This document shows, one piece after another, positions 22,527-33,690 of a stretch of DNA of 64,000 nucleotides. The stretch spans positions 7,489,900-7,553,899 of the forward strand of contig JAJHZJ010000531.1 of the NCBI GenBank assembly GCA_023548195.1. Direction: 5' to 3'. Position 1 is the first letter of the stretch. The number at the start of each line of letters is the position of its first letter. A program made the translations under genes and the position numbers. Source of the DNA: Bettongia penicillata ogilbyi. Its lineage: Eukaryota; Chordata; Mammalia; Diprotodontia; Potoroidae. The notes beneath the pieces were generated by a model, which searched no databases, was not told the origin of the DNA, and saw only the letters and a program-made list of their open reading frames with translations.

Positions 22527-25184
22527 CATGGTGGGGTGGAGCCAACATGGTGGAGTAACAGCTCATACTTTCTAGAGAGCTCCCCCCAAACCCAGTCAAA
22601 TACCTGTAAAAAATGGCTCTAAACAAATTCTAGAGCTGCAGAACCCCACAAAATGATGAAATGAAGCAAATCTCCAGCCCAAGACAGCTTGGAAGATTGC
22701 CAGGAAGTATCTATGGCACCATGCTGGGAGCAGAGCACAGTCTCTGCTCTGTGGGGGCCACGAGTGCACAGAGGGGATCTGAGCAAGCCTTGGGGGGACT
22801 GAATCTCTCACACTTGTGGTGGTTTCCAGACTTCATGACCCCCAAACACTGAGGATAAGTTAGAAGGTCAGTGGAAAAAGCCTGTGGAACCAGTGCAAGA
22901 CAATGGAGTGGTCTGGCCCTGCCCCCAAGACAGAGGTAGGAGGGGGTAGAGGAACCCACAGCAGCAGCAGGGGCAGCTGCAGTCACTGTTTCTGGAGCTC
23001 TAGGCCCATAGATTGTAGGGGGGTTGAGCAGCTTTCAGTATAACCCCTACGCCCACTGGAAGCAGAGAACTACCTTGACAAAGAGCTCAAAGTCACGTAA
23101 ATGGCTAAGAAAATGAGCAAAAACTGGAAAAAGAATCAGATTGTAGAATCTTACTTTGGTGACAAGGAAAACCAAAGCATGCAAACAGAAGAAAACAAAG
23201 TCAAAGCTCCTCCATCCAAAGCCTCCAAGAAAAATATGAATTGGTCTCAGGCCATGGAAGAACTCAAAAAGAATTTTGAAAATCAAGTAAGAGAAGTAGA
23301 ACAAAAATTAGGAAGACAAATGAGATTGATGCAAGACAATCATGAAAAACAAGCTAACTGCTTACTAAAGGAGACCCAAAAAAATGCTGAAGAAAATAAC
23401 ACTCTAAAAACCAGACTAACCCAAATGGCAAAAGAGAACCAAAAAGTCAATGAAGAGAAGAATGCCCTAAAAAGCAGAATTGGTCAGATGGAAAAGGAGA
23501 TCCAAAAGCATATTGGAGAATATAATTCCTTAAAGATTAGAATGGAACAAATGGAAGCTAATGACTTTATGAAAAAATCAAGAAATTATAAAACAAAACC
23601 AAAGGATGAAAAAAATAGCAGACAATGTGAAATATCTCATTGGAAAAACAACTGACATGAAAAATAGATCCAGAAAAGACAATTTAAAAATTATAGGACA
23701 ACTTGAAGGCCATGATCAAAAAAAGACCCTAGGCATCATCTTTCATGAAATCATCAAGGAAAATTGCCCTGATATTCTAGAACCAGAAGGTAAAGTAAAT
23801 ATTGAAAGAATCCACTGATTGCCTCCTGAATGAGATCCCAAAAGAAAAACTTCTAGGAATATTGGAGCCAAATTCCAGAGTTCCCAGGACAAGGAGAAAA
23901 TATTGTAAGCAGCCAGAAAGAAAAAATCCAAATATTGTGGAAATACAATCAGGGTAACACAAGATCTAGCAGCTTCTACATTAAGGGCTCTAAGGGCTTG
24001 GAATATGATATTCCAGAAGTCAAAGGAACTAGGATTAAAACCAAGAATCACTTACCCAGCAAAACTGAGTATAATATTTCAAGGGAAAAATGGTCATTCA
24101 ATGAAATAGAGGACTTTCAAGCATTTTTGATGAAAAGACCAGAGCTGAATAGAAAATCTGACTTTCAAACACGAGAAGCAATGAAAAGGTAAACATGAAA
24201 GAGAAATCATAGGGATTTAGTAAAGTTGAACTGTTTACATTTCTACATGGAAAGATAATATTTGTAACTCTTGAGACTTTTCTCAGTATTTGGGTAGTTG
24301 TAAGAATTATATGCATATAGACAGAAGGTACAGGGTGAGTTGAATAGGAAGGGGTAGCATCTAAAAAAATTAAATTAAAGGGTGAGAGAGGAATATATTG
24401 GGAGGAGAAAGGGAGAAATGGAATGGGGAAAATTATCTCTCATAAAAGTGGGAAGAAAAAGTTTTTTCAATGGAGGGGAAAAGGAAGGGAGGTAAGAGGA
24501 AGAAAGTGAAGCTTACTTTCATTACATTTGGCTTAAGGAGGAAATAACATGCACACTCAATTTGGTATGAAAATCTATCTCACACTACAAGAAAGTAGGG
24601 GAGAAGGGGATAAGTTGGGTGTAGGGCAATGATAGAAGAGAGGGCAAATGGAGGATGGGTTAATTAGAAGTGAACACTTTTGGGGAGAGACAAAGTCAAA
24701 AGGGATAGGATGGAGAGAAATATAGTTAATCTTTGACAGTATAACTTTTATGGAAGTCTTTTGCATAAATACACATGTATAACCTATATCTAATTGTTTG
24801 CATTCTCAATGGGGATATATGGTGAGGGAGGAAGGGAGAGAAGTTGGAACTCAAAGTTTTAAAAATGAATGATAAAAATTGTTTTTACTTGCAACTGGGA
24901 TATAATAAATATATCTGATATAAATATATCTGGAATAAGAAATACAGATAATGGGGTATATAAATCTATTTGCCCTACAAGAAAATAGAGGAGATAGGGA
25001 TAAGGAAAGGAAGGGGTGTGATGGAAGGGAGGGCAAATTGGGGGAAGATGCAATCAGAATGCATGGTGTCTTGGGGTGGGGGGAGGGGAGAGATCGGGAG
25101 AAAATTTGGAACTCAAAATCTTGTGGAAATGAATGTTGAAAAATAAAAATAAATAAATTTAAAAATAAAAAAAAGAGTAATGAG
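22527..25184 (+). mobile_element. HAL1 (half-LINE-1), near full length
   Basis: Starts with a 5' UTR opening gtggggtggagccaacatgg, has one ORF1 (23101-24192) and then passes directly into about 1 kb of purine-rich 3' UTR and an A-rich tail. No ORF2 is present. The 12-bp repeat aaaaaattgggc at 22515-22526 and 25186-25197 is a perfect TSD, and antisense L3 continues on both sides. Compare the opposite-strand copy at 10604-13222. Confidence 0.88.
23101..24192 (+). pseudogene. HAL1/L1 ORF1, broken
   Basis: Begins M-A-K-K-M-S-K-N at 23101 and stays open for 184 codons. The block includes I-V-E-S-Y-F-G-D-K-E-N and a coiled coil from about residue 45 to 165, rich in K, E, Q and N. A frameshift near 23610 moves the RNA-recognition block (D-N-L-K-I-I-G-Q-L-E-G-H) to another frame (23606-23818). 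The C-terminal block (F-Q-A-F-L-M-K-R-P-E-L-N-R-K) follows at 23935-24192. Total length of about 364 codons fits L1 ORF1p. It has fewer breaks than the copy at 11540-12631. Confidence 0.9.
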
Positions 25185-25480
25185 AAAAAAATTGGGCAAC
25201 AGTTTTCTTTCAGAACCTCCCCTGTTGTCCTCAATCTTTCAGGGGTCCCCATCCATGACTCAGGAATCACACCTGCTGGTTTTTTCAATAGCCTAGCATA
25301 TAGTTCATCTGGACATAATGATTTGAACTCATTGAAGGCAACTTGGTAATTTGTTGGGAATGGAAGGGAAGAAGGCAATCTGAAATACAAAGAACTGCCC
25401 AGTGATAGCAGATAGGAGTGGGGTTCTGAGTCCTAGACAAGCAAAAGGCATCATGAGGACACCACATGTGGAGCGAGGTG

Positions 25481-25838
25481 CTGAAAGGTGAGTACACAGA
25501 ATAGTGAATTAAAAAGCAAATCTTCCTCCTACACATTTTTCTTCTAAGTGAGCCCTGATGATATATCCCTGACTTCTCTTGACATTCCTATTGCAAATTA
25601 AAAATTTTGGTAGCATAGGAACATACTGTCTTCTTGGAATTTGTGTATCTCTTGTAGAAATAATTTTTTCTTACCCAGGAGGATTTCTCAGATTTTTTTC
25701 CCCTTGCGCCAGTGGCTGGAGTTTTGCCCATGTTATTTCTCAGGAACCCTTTGCATGTTTTCACACTATGTGGAAATCAAAATGTATTGTGCCATTCACT
25801 AGCTATGTACCAGCCTGCTGCTCTCTGTGTATCATCAA
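25481..25838. other. Unassigned, non-coding
   Basis: No gene is seen. A 193-codon plus frame (25579-26160) crosses the GGA repeat and has no protein-like pattern beyond the repeat-encoded acidic run. Confidence 0.4.
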
Positions 25839-25839
25839 T

Positions 25840-25965
25840 AATGGAGGGGAGGAGGAGGGTGAGGAGGAGGAGGAGAAGGAGGAGGAGGAGGAGGGGAAGG
25901 AGAAGAGGAAGGGGAATGGGAAGGTGAAGGGGGATGGGAAGGAGGAGGAGAAGACAAAGGAAAGC
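25840..25965. repeat. (GGA)n/(GGAA)n purine tract
   Basis: Interrupted GGA and GAA units on the plus strand. Confidence 0.93.
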
Positions 25966-26415
25966 AAACCACTTTCCTTTGACCCCACAACCTACTCAGG
26001 CTGCTATATGATGACGGTTATCTTCCTCACTGTTCATTCTGGGAAAAAGTCACCTTTATACCTTGCCTCCTGTACAATGGGCCAAACTCCCGCACTCTGG
26101 TTTCTACCACCACCACCCTACAAAACTGCTTGCTTCCACTTGATTGTCCCCAGACAATGACATTTTATCCATCCTCATCTAAAATTATTGTCTACCTGCT
26201 CTTTGAAATTCTCTCCTTATTTGGTTTTTATGATTTTATTCTCTCCTTGTTTTTCTCTTACCCCCCCTTGTCACTCCATCATTTTTTTTTCCTTTTCCTA
26301 CTCCCTAAATGTAAACATTGTCCATTTTGTCCTCACCTCTTTTCTCTTATACTCTTTATACTCTTCCTTGGTGCTCTCATCAATTCTTATTTCTTTAATT
26401 GTTTTTCTCTGTGCA
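25966..26415. other. Unassigned, pyrimidine-rich
   Basis: No gene is seen. The middle part (26200-26400) is T/C-rich. Confidence 0.35.
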
Positions 26416-26417
26416 GA

Positions 26418-26625
26418 ATAGATAACATTTATATAGTGTTTATTATGTGCCTAGTATTATGCTAAGCACTTTACAGTCACTATCTTCACAACACCCTTGG
26501 GGGGGTAGGTGCTCTAATCATTTCCATTTTAAAGATGAGAAAACTGAGGCAAACAGAAGGAAAGTGATTTGCCCAGAATCACACAGCTAGTAAGCCTCTG
26601 AGGCCAAATTTGAACTCTGTCCTGA
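26418..26625 (-). mobile_element. MIR/Ther-1 SINE
   Basis: Contains tgctaagcactttacagtca, gatgagaaaactgaggcaaa, ttgcccagaatcacacagct and ctgaggccaaatttgaactc. Confidence 0.8.
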
Positions 26626-26639
26626 CTTGGCAGCAGAAG

Positions 26640-27270
26640 CTTCCACAGTCTTTATACCTGTCCCAGTTTGCTCCCTGAGCTGTAGTCCCACACCTGCCTT
26701 TTGAACATCTCTCCCTAGAGGCCCCATAGGAGCCCCAAACTCAGAATATTCAAATTGGAACTTATTGTCTTTCCTTCTAAACCTGTTCCTCCTCCAGACA
26801 TCCCTATTTCTGTCATCCAGGGTCAAAACCTCATCTTTGACTCCTTGTTCCTCTATGCACACATCTACTCAGCTGCTATGTTCTGCTGATTTCACTTCTG
26901 AAATATTTCTAAAATTTCTTTCCTCTTTTTCACTCACACAGACACCACCCTACTCTTTACCTCTCACCTTGTTTATTGTGATAACCTCCTAACTGGTTTC
27001 CCAGGCTCCAGTTTTTCCTTTCTCAAAATTCAAACAATCTTCACAAATGAAAAATGAATCTGTACAATGCCAAGGATCTAACCATCTTACTCCACTCTAT
27101 TCAAGAACTGTCACAAATTCTCTCTCTATAAGGATAAAATGAAAACTCTTTAGCCTTGGTTTTCAAGACCTTTTATAACGTGTCTAAAACTTCTTTCCTG
27201 TGTATTTTCAATGTGTAGTTTCTATCTGCCATCTTCCACATCCACGCTTTTGTGTAACCCTTCTCCTGGG
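26640..27270 (+). mobile_element. L2 LINE, ORF end and 3' part, sense
   Basis: Blocks accagtttgctccctgag-type, aacctgttcctcctccagac, atctttgactccttgttcct, gtgataacctcctaactggt, ttactccactctattcaa and ttttcaagaccttttata follow L2 order. Many substitutions and no open frame. Confidence 0.7.
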
Positions 27271-27309
27271 ACTAAATGGGTCAGGGGGGTTGGGGCAGCA
27301 AATTCAATA

Positions 27310-27915
27310 TGAACGATGTGTGATGTAGTGGCCAAAAATGCTAATGTAATCTTAGGTTACCTCGAGGGGCACAGCTTCCAGAGAAGGTTGGTGATAATCC
27401 TACAGTACTCTGCCCTTGTCAAATCACAGCTGGAGCATTGCGTTCCGTTATGGGTACCACAGGTTAAGAAGCACGCTAAAAAATTGGATAGTGTCCAGAA
27501 AGGGGCAATCAGGGTATTGAATTCATTACAGGTGAGGATGGGTTGAAGGAATTGGGCATGTTTAGCCTCAGCGGTGGGACATGATGTCTGCATTCGAGTA
27601 TTTGAGGGGCTGCCAGATGAAGGAGGGATCAGACTTGTTCTGTATAGCCTCAGAGGGCAGAACCTAGGAGGTGGAAGTCGCAATGTTGCCAATTTCTGGC
27701 TTGATGTCAGGAAAAATTTTCTAAAAATTAAAATGGCCCCAAAGTGGAATAGCCTGCCTTGAGAAGTGGTGGGATCTCATTCCTTAGAGGTCCTCAAATA
27801 GAGGGGGAATGCCCAGTTATTAGACATATTAAAATGGATATTCCTTCATCTATGGGTTGGATTAGATAGCCATCAAGGTCATTTCCTTTTCTGAAATTCG
27901 TTGTTTCTGTGATTC
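27310..27915 (+). mobile_element. L3/CR1 LINE 3' part, sense
   Basis: Runs from the last ORF2 segment through ttggcttgatgtcaggaa-type and gaggtcctcaaatagag blocks to the terminus gggttggattagatagccat followed by a ttctgtgattcc tail, the typical L3/CR1 3' end. Confidence 0.82.
27316..27546 (+). pseudogene. L3/CR1 ORF2 C-terminal fragment
   Basis: An open block of 76 codons holds S-A-L-V-K-S-Q-L-E-H-C-V-P-L-W-V-P-Q and then K-L-D-S-V-Q-K-G-A-I-R-V, which corresponds to the conserved L-V-R-x-x-L-E-Y-C-V-x-x-W and L-E-x-V-Q-R-R-A-T segments near the C terminus of CR1-like RTs. Shortly after, the frame is lost. Confidence 0.8.
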
Positions 27916-27924
27916 CCTATATTT

Positions 27925-28080
27925 CTTTTTTTTAGTATTATTTATTAAGATTTTAATTTATGAAATAAAACAAGCATTTCCATAACATAGTATAATAAAA
28001 ATGATGATTGCATATGAAATTGCAAATCTATTATGTACAATTTGTTATTCCTTTTAAATATATAATAAAGTTCTTTTGCC
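27925..28080 (-). mobile_element. Probable L1-type 3' fragment, antisense
   Basis: The blocks gattttaatttatgaaataa, aagcatttccataacatagt and tctattatgtacaatttgtt recall a marsupial LINE 3' UTR in reverse. Family assignment is from memory and uncertain. Confidence 0.4.
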
Positions 28081-28259
28081 TGTTGAAATCCTTCTCTGTC
28101 TTCAAGGTCCCCATCTCATAGACCACCTTTTTCATGAAGGTTCCTGATCTTTCAGTGATATTTCTTCCTTCAAACTTTCTCAAACAGCTCTGTCTGTGTC
28201 TTTCCTCTATCCTTATCATATTCAACAATACACTGTAGTTTTCTGTGAACATGTCTCAC

Positions 28260-29070
28260 AGTTAGGAAAGACTTCAGAAACTACCTAGTCCAACCATACT
28301 TGACCAAGAGTCCTTTCTACAATGTACTCAATAGTGATTGTCAGGTTTTCATTTGAAAGCTTTCAGGTAGATCCTTCCACTTTTGGATAACTCTAGTTTT
28401 AAAAGTTATACCGAAGTCAGATATTATTGCTGTTCAGTTGTGTCCAACTCTTCATGACTCCATTCGGGGTTTTCTTGGCAGAGATATTGGAGTGGTTTGC
28501 CATTTCTTTCTCCAGTTCATTTTACAGATAAGGAAACTGAGACAAACAAGTTAAGTGACTTTCTCAGAGTTGCACAGTTAGTAAGTGTCTGAAGCCAGAT
28601 TTGAACTCAGGAAGATGCTTCATCCTTCCTCTAGGCCCAGTGCTCTGTTTTCTGTGCCACCTAGCTGCTTGTATATCTACTTTTATACTACTACTCTCTG
28701 CATCCCTTCAAATGATATGATCTCCCTTGAAATCCTTTAAAAATGTCCCCCAATTCTCCTCTTCAGGTTAAACATTCCTAGTTCCTACAACAAATCTTCA
28801 TGTGGCATACTCACCAGTCCTCATATCACCCTAGCTGGTTTCTCCTGGTTGAGTTCCATCCTGTCTTTATATTTCCTAACATGTAATGCCCAGAATAGAG
28901 TTGAGCTATTATCATTCTGGCCATGATACCAGCTTTGATGCAGCCTATTATAATAACAGATTTTTGGCTGCGATGTCCCATTGTTGACTCACATTCAACT
29001 TCAAGTCCATTACAAATTCCAGAACTTTTGTCTCACAGGATCTGTTGTCTGACCATACCTTCTCTTGTCC
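28260..29070 (-). mobile_element. L3/CR1 LINE, antisense, split by a SINE
   Basis: The left piece has aaactacctagtccaacca, and the right piece has caggttaaacattcctagtt, atgtaatgcccagaatagag and ttgttgactcacattcaact. This is the same antisense L3 order as in the 20.7-25.5 kb copy. Confidence 0.7.
28428..28672 (-). mobile_element. tRNA SINE with RTE-type tail, in L3
   Basis: Reversed tail gttcagttgtgtccaactct and catgactcc, then tggcagagatattggagtgg, and a reversed head gtgccacctagctgctt. Confidence 0.85.
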
Positions 29071-29094
29071 TGTACTTTTGAAATTGGTTTGTTG

Positions 29095-29550
29095 GTTGAA
29101 TGAGTAAATTAATTAATCAATACATATTGTACTCTGCCTGAAATTAGCTAATAGAACTCATATTCTGCTTGTCATTTCATCCATACGCTGAAGCCTTGAG
29201 GAGGTAGCTATTTTTATAGAATCATGTTCCTGCAAAATTTGGCTGCATATCAATGATGAACCTTTGCCCAAACCTGCCGAGATGCCTGGACTCCAAATTC
29301 TGCCCTTTCCCAATCTGGCCTGTCTTCATCACCACTGGAGTTCTGGTTATAATAAGAACTGTATAAATTGTGCTCATCAACCCCGAGCAGAAATGAATTG
29401 TGGTTGATGGGAGAGTGAGCAAAACTATAGTACTTATAATTATGTCCTCCTATAAAATAATAGTGAATATCTTTATCCGGAGTGAAAAGTATCTCAGTTG
29501 TTTAAATGTTCATTCTTGTTTATTATTATATTATGTTTATTATTATTATG
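29095..29550. other. Unassigned, non-coding
   Basis: Unique-looking sequence. No gene is seen. Confidence 0.4.
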
Positions 29551-29800
29551 TGGCAACTAGGTGGTGAAGTGGATAGAATGCCAGGCCTGGAGTCAAGAAG
29601 ACTCATCTTCCTGAGTTCAAATCTTGACTCAGACACTTGCTAGCTATGTGACCCTGGGCAAGTCACTTAGTCCTATTTGCCTCAGTTTCCTTTTCTATAA
29701 GAGTGAGCTGGAGAAGGAAATGGCAAACTACTGCAGTTTCTTTGCCAAGAAAACCCCTAACAGGGTCACAAATAGTCGGACGTAACTGAGCAACAACAAA
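29551..29800 (+). mobile_element. tRNA SINE with RTE-type tail
   Basis: Near full length: tggcaactaggtggtgaagt, ggcctggagtcaagaagact, ctagctatgtgaccctgggc, ggagaaggaaatggcaaact and the tail aatagtcggacgtaactgag with caacaacaa. Confidence 0.88.
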
Positions 29801-30350
29801 TATCTATACTATGTCAACAGTACTATATTAGACTCTGGAGAAATTCGAAGTAAAACACAGTTCCCACCGTCATGGAGCTCGTATCTGTTAGATAGATACA
29901 GCACATACACAGTTAACGAATACAGAACATTACATAAGAGCATCAGAGAGGAGCGAAACAAAGTATTACATAAATCCAGGGGGTGGGATTGTGGTGGGGG
30001 GAATGGTACTTACTGGGGGAAACATCAGAGCGGGAGTGCTTCATGGAGGAGATGTTAGCTGCAATGAGCTTCAAAGGGGAGATAGGGATGCAGGCAAAGA
30101 GGGAGAAAGAGTACACTGCAGGCAGAGGGACCAGCAGGAGCCAATGTACAGAGACAGGAAGTGAGAGGTATGTTCAGGAGGCAGAGGATTCTCCATAGGG
30201 TATGTGGAGGGGCTAGTACGAGATAAGACTTGACAAGCAGGACTGTATCAGATATAGAGGGCTCAGAATGTCAGAAAAGCAAACTTTCCTTCAGAGACAG
30301 TTGGGAACCATTGAAGATTTTTTTGAGCAGAGTTGTGGCTTAAGCATCTT
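29801..30350 (-). mobile_element. L2 LINE, 3' part, antisense
   Basis: Ordered blocks: cccaccgtcatggagctcgt, gagtgcttcatggaggagat, aggcagagggaccagcagga and gggaaccattgaagattttt. Confidence 0.68.
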
Positions 30351-30621
30351 TGTTTAGCATGCATGCTGTATAAAATTATTTGATAATCAAGGAGAACACC
30401 ACAGACTTTTGTCATAAAAATTAGCCACATTGTTCTGTAAGACAGTGACCAAATCATGAAATGGAGCATTCAAAGAGGGCATGGACCCGGAGGTTTTGAA
30501 AAATTTTAGGAAAGATAGTCCTTCAAAAACTTAAATTGTGGGTAAGACTTTCCCATGAAACATCCCTATCCTAGGGCCCTTCAAGGCCCCATCACCTGAT
30601 CCAGAACACGGAGGTCTACAT

Positions 30622-30884
30622 CAGAGCTTCCAAAACTTTGGCAACAGTAAAAGGTTTCTGAACATGTAACAACCAAAAATTAATTCAGAATCAAATGTGT
30701 AATGAATCTGATGTGTTTCTGGCAGCGCTCACTTACGTTGCATTGGGCTCTTCACTGCAGCCTTGATTCTGCACACACAACCTGCACACTTTGCACTGTC
30801 AATGCCTCCTTGGCCATGCAATAATAACAATCACTGCCTAAACACAAAAAAGCGGGGCAAGTGGGAAAAGCTTAAGAAGCGCTA
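30622..30884. mobile_element. Short hAT-type DNA transposon with 8-bp TSD
   Basis: The 263-bp segment starts cagagcttccaaaacttt and ends, in reverse complement, tagcgcttcttaagctttt, so the ends are inverted repeats with about 13 of 18 matches. It is flanked by gtctacat (30614-30621) and gtctacac (30885-30892), an 8-bp duplication with one mismatch. Size, TIR and TSD length fit a non-autonomous hAT (MER5/Charlie group). No ORF. Confidence 0.7.
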
Positions 30885-30892
30885 GTCTACAC

Positions 30893-31550
30893 AAACCCAT
30901 CAAGTCTGTGTGTCTTGCCCTATTTTGTGTCCCTGGGATTACTTACATAATGAAGCTGTCATGCTGTTTGATTCTTCTGCTGTGGCTGTTTAAGGCTTCA
31001 TGACCTGAATCACAATGCCTGATTGGTTTGTTCCTTGGTGCGATGTATATACTCTACATGCTATTATACTGCTTACTGTAGGAAAAAATCCACTACACCT
31101 CTGCTTTTATGCCCCCACTCTAACATTGCCACAACCTAAAGCTGTGGGTTCCAAGCATGCACAGGTTGGCTCCAATAACATTTAGGCTTCTGCATATCCC
31201 AGAACTTGAGGTTTCTAAGATCTCTTGATGGCAGTGCTGAAAAAAAACCCATAAAATTTCTACGTGGATTCTTTACCTCACAAACAGTTGGTTTCATCCA
31301 TTAACAAGTAATGTAGCAGAATGCTCCTTGACTCAACCTAATAAATCTGAAAGAATCTGTTGATTCAACTACCTCAGTTGACACAGTCAGACAACTATAT
31401 CTCCTGTATACAATGCCCCCAAAAGAGGTTTTTTTCTATCATATTTTAACAAAAGGCTCTGTGAACTAAGAAGTTGTTGGAACTTGACGGGCCCATTTAA
31501 GAATAGGAGTAAAGAGTCCCAAAATGAACTGTGTCTTTAAATAAAAGTTC
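30893..31550. other. Unassigned, non-coding
   Basis: Unique-looking sequence. No gene or confident repeat. Confidence 0.4.
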
Positions 31551-31565
31551 CCACAAGAATTGTTC

Positions 31566-31762
31566 TCTTTTTTTCTTTTAAATAGTATTTGATTTTTTCC
31601 AATTACCAACTTACCAGGAAAGACAATTTTTAACATTCTTTTTTAATACAAAATTTTGAGTTCCAAATTCTATATCTTCCTCCTTCCCCTCCCCCAGATG
31701 GTAAGCAATTTTATATAGGTCATATATGTACAATCATGTAAAACATATTTCCATAATAGTTA
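31566..31762 (-). mobile_element. L1 3'-end, antisense, short insertion
   Basis: Contains aaatagtatttgattttttc, ttgagttccaaattctatat, gtaagcaattttatataggt and aaacatatttccataatagt, the reversed L1 3' UTR. Flanks ccacaagaattgttc (31551-31565) and ccacaagaaattttc (31763-31777) form an imperfect 15-bp TSD. Confidence 0.78.
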
Positions 31763-31824
31763 CCACAAGAAATTTTCAATTAAATTAAATTGTGAAGTTT
31801 TTCTGCTGGCATTTTCACATTGTA

Positions 31825-31900
31825 TATATACATATATATATACGTATATATGTATATATATATATGTTATACACATACATATATACAGTATTACACTGTG
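31825..31900. repeat. TA/CA/TG-rich microsatellite
   Basis: Interrupted TATACA and TATATG runs. Confidence 0.9.
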
Positions 31901-31921
31901 TATGTATATTTTTTGAGGCTA

Positions 31922-32130
31922 AGTGTTATAGTAGATAGATAGTGAACTGGCCTTCAAGTTAAGAAAGATTCAGTTCCTGTCTGTGACAAATACTGGCTGT
32001 GAGACTCTGGGCAAGTCCCTTTATCTGAGTGCCCCAAACTATAAATTGTAGAGCAGGTATTGGTAGAGGGACTTTCTTTATCAGGAGCTTCCTATACCAA
32101 TTAAATTTCAGGTCCAGTTGAATAATATAC
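31922..32130 (+). mobile_element. MAR1-like CORE-SINE
   Basis: Contains gtagatagatagtgaactgg, gacaaatactggctgtgaga, tctgggcaagtcccttta, gagtgccccaaactataaat, gtattggtagagggactttc and a terminal cctataccaattaaatttca. Confidence 0.7.
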
Positions 32131-32169
32131 AATATAGGTCCACATAACAACAGCTATCATCAATATAAT

Positions 32170-32250
32170 GCTTATAGGGTCACACAGATAGTATCTGAGG
32201 GAGAACTTGAACTCATGTCTTACTGCCTTATCCACTATGTCACCTAGTCA
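32170..32250 (-). mobile_element. SINE head fragment
   Basis: Reversed order of gtcacacagatagtatctga, gaacttgaactcatgtctta and ccttatccactatgtcacct. Confidence 0.6.
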
Positions 32251-32493
32251 AAGAGAGAGAGATAGACAGATAGAAACAGTTAGAGATAGAGAGACAGAGA
32301 GAGAGAAGGGAGACAGAAGGAGGGAGAGACAGAGTGAGCAAAGGGAAAAGGAGAGGGGAAGAGACAGAGAGACACATAGACACAGAAAAACAGAGACACA
32401 GAGAGATAGAGAGAGACAGGGGGACAGAGAGACAGATAGCTTCTGACAGAAGAGACAGAAAAAGAAAAAGGCAGATAGCTATAGAGAGGACAA

Positions 32494-32571
<78 letters not shown>

Positions 32572-32620
32572 GAGGAGGAGAGAGGGAAAGTTTAGTAGAA
32601 GGACAAGGAAAGGGCAAAGG
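32246..32620. repeat. Long (GA)n purine tract
   Basis: A pure GA run of about 34 units (32498-32566) lies in a longer interrupted GA/GACA purine tract. Confidence 0.97.
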
Positions 32621-32639
32621 AGAGAGCAGAAAGATTGTG

Positions 32640-33520
32640 TCTATTTTTTTCTGACAGATAAGAAAGAACTCTGACTATAGAAAGAAATAGGTCAGATTAT
32701 GTATATATATAATCTTCCCAAAGCAGAATTAACTAACTTTTATTTTGTCAATAAAAATGTGCCTGTTAGGGATTTTGAATGCCAAGGGGATGTCTGCTCA
32801 GTATGAAAGACATTATTGACATGGTGTAGCAGAAGAAAGGCTAGGGTGGGGAAAATACCACAGAATGTACCCAACACAAGCCAGTTTATAAAATGAAGAA
32901 ATGTTGGTTGGGCAAGGCTGAGCCCAGAGACATTTAAAAAAATGTAGGGAAGAGTCAGTCTCCTATCAGGAAAGGGCACATAGGAGTGATAATGAATAAT
33001 GAGTATGGGTATAAATCCTCCACTCAGGTCCTCCTCTGATTCCTTATCAGAGTCTGGAATTCACCCCTGGGCTCTAGAAGGCTGTGTCAATGTTCTGGCA
33101 GATCCTACCAATGTGGAATTGTTTCTAATATGATCCTGGCAATCGAGCACATGTCTGTTGTCTGAGAACACAGTCTAAGTAAGTTCAAAGAAGCTCATCT
33201 CTAGAAGTCTGGCCACAAATTATTTTCACCCACAGGAACTCATGGAGACTATGTACTAGGGCATGGAGGAGGCACTGGGCTCTACATCAGTGGAGAGAGG
33301 GTTCATGCTGATTCAAAAAAATCACAGATCCTTAAAGTATTGTAGAAATTTGGGAAAAGAGACTGATGTCTAAGGTTTAGAGCACCGCAATACGGAACAA
33401 AGTGCCCACAACACCCAAAGCTAATTCAGTCTCCTGTCCATCAGCTACTATGAAGATTTAGTAAAATATGAGAAAAAATTATTTGACAGCTTGAAGAAGA
33501 ATTTTTTTAATTAGAAAGAA
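32640..33520. other. Unassigned, non-coding
   Basis: Unique-looking sequence. An old repeat is possible around 33150-33310 but I cannot name it. No gene is seen. Confidence 0.4.
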
Positions 33521-33524
33521 AAAT

Positions 33525-33690
33525 CAGAGTCAGGAGTTAGGAGAACTGGGTTCTAGTTGAAGTTCTGGCATTAATTAGTTATGAGATCTTGAGAAAGTCA
33601 ATCTTTCTAGACCTCAATTGCTCCATCTACAAAATGAGGGAGTTGGATAATTTTAGGTTCCTACAAACTTGAAAATTATATGATCGAATA
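33525..33690 (+). mobile_element. MIR SINE
   Basis: Contains aactgggttctagttgaagt, ttagttatgagatcttgaga and tccatctacaaaatgaggga. Confidence 0.7.

Larger units (their letters stand above)
20683..25480 (-). mobile_element. Long L3/CR1 LINE, antisense, split by three insertions
   Basis: Four colinear antisense pieces (20683-21285, 21545-21722, 22011-22514 and 25198-about 25480) together cover the 3' end and much of the RT region. Markers are tcatatgaaagtcattcaga, acatttattccaattaaatt, ttgtgttatctgcaaatctg, atgctatgtgtatag and tagttcatctggacataatg. Read on the minus strand, 21545-21667 encodes M-K-F-N-W-N-K-C-K-V-L-H, a usual L3 block. All frames are dead. Confidence 0.75.

Noticed and set aside
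25579..26160. 193-codon plus frame
   Set aside because: Kept open by the GGA repeat, which encodes an E/G/K run. Flanking residues show no domain or conservation signal.
29551..29620. tRNA gene (A and B boxes)
   Set aside because: The tRNA-like head belongs to a full SINE with core and tail.
32207..32654. Frames of 79-125 codons over the GA tract
   Set aside because: They only translate simple repeats (R-E or L-S alternation).
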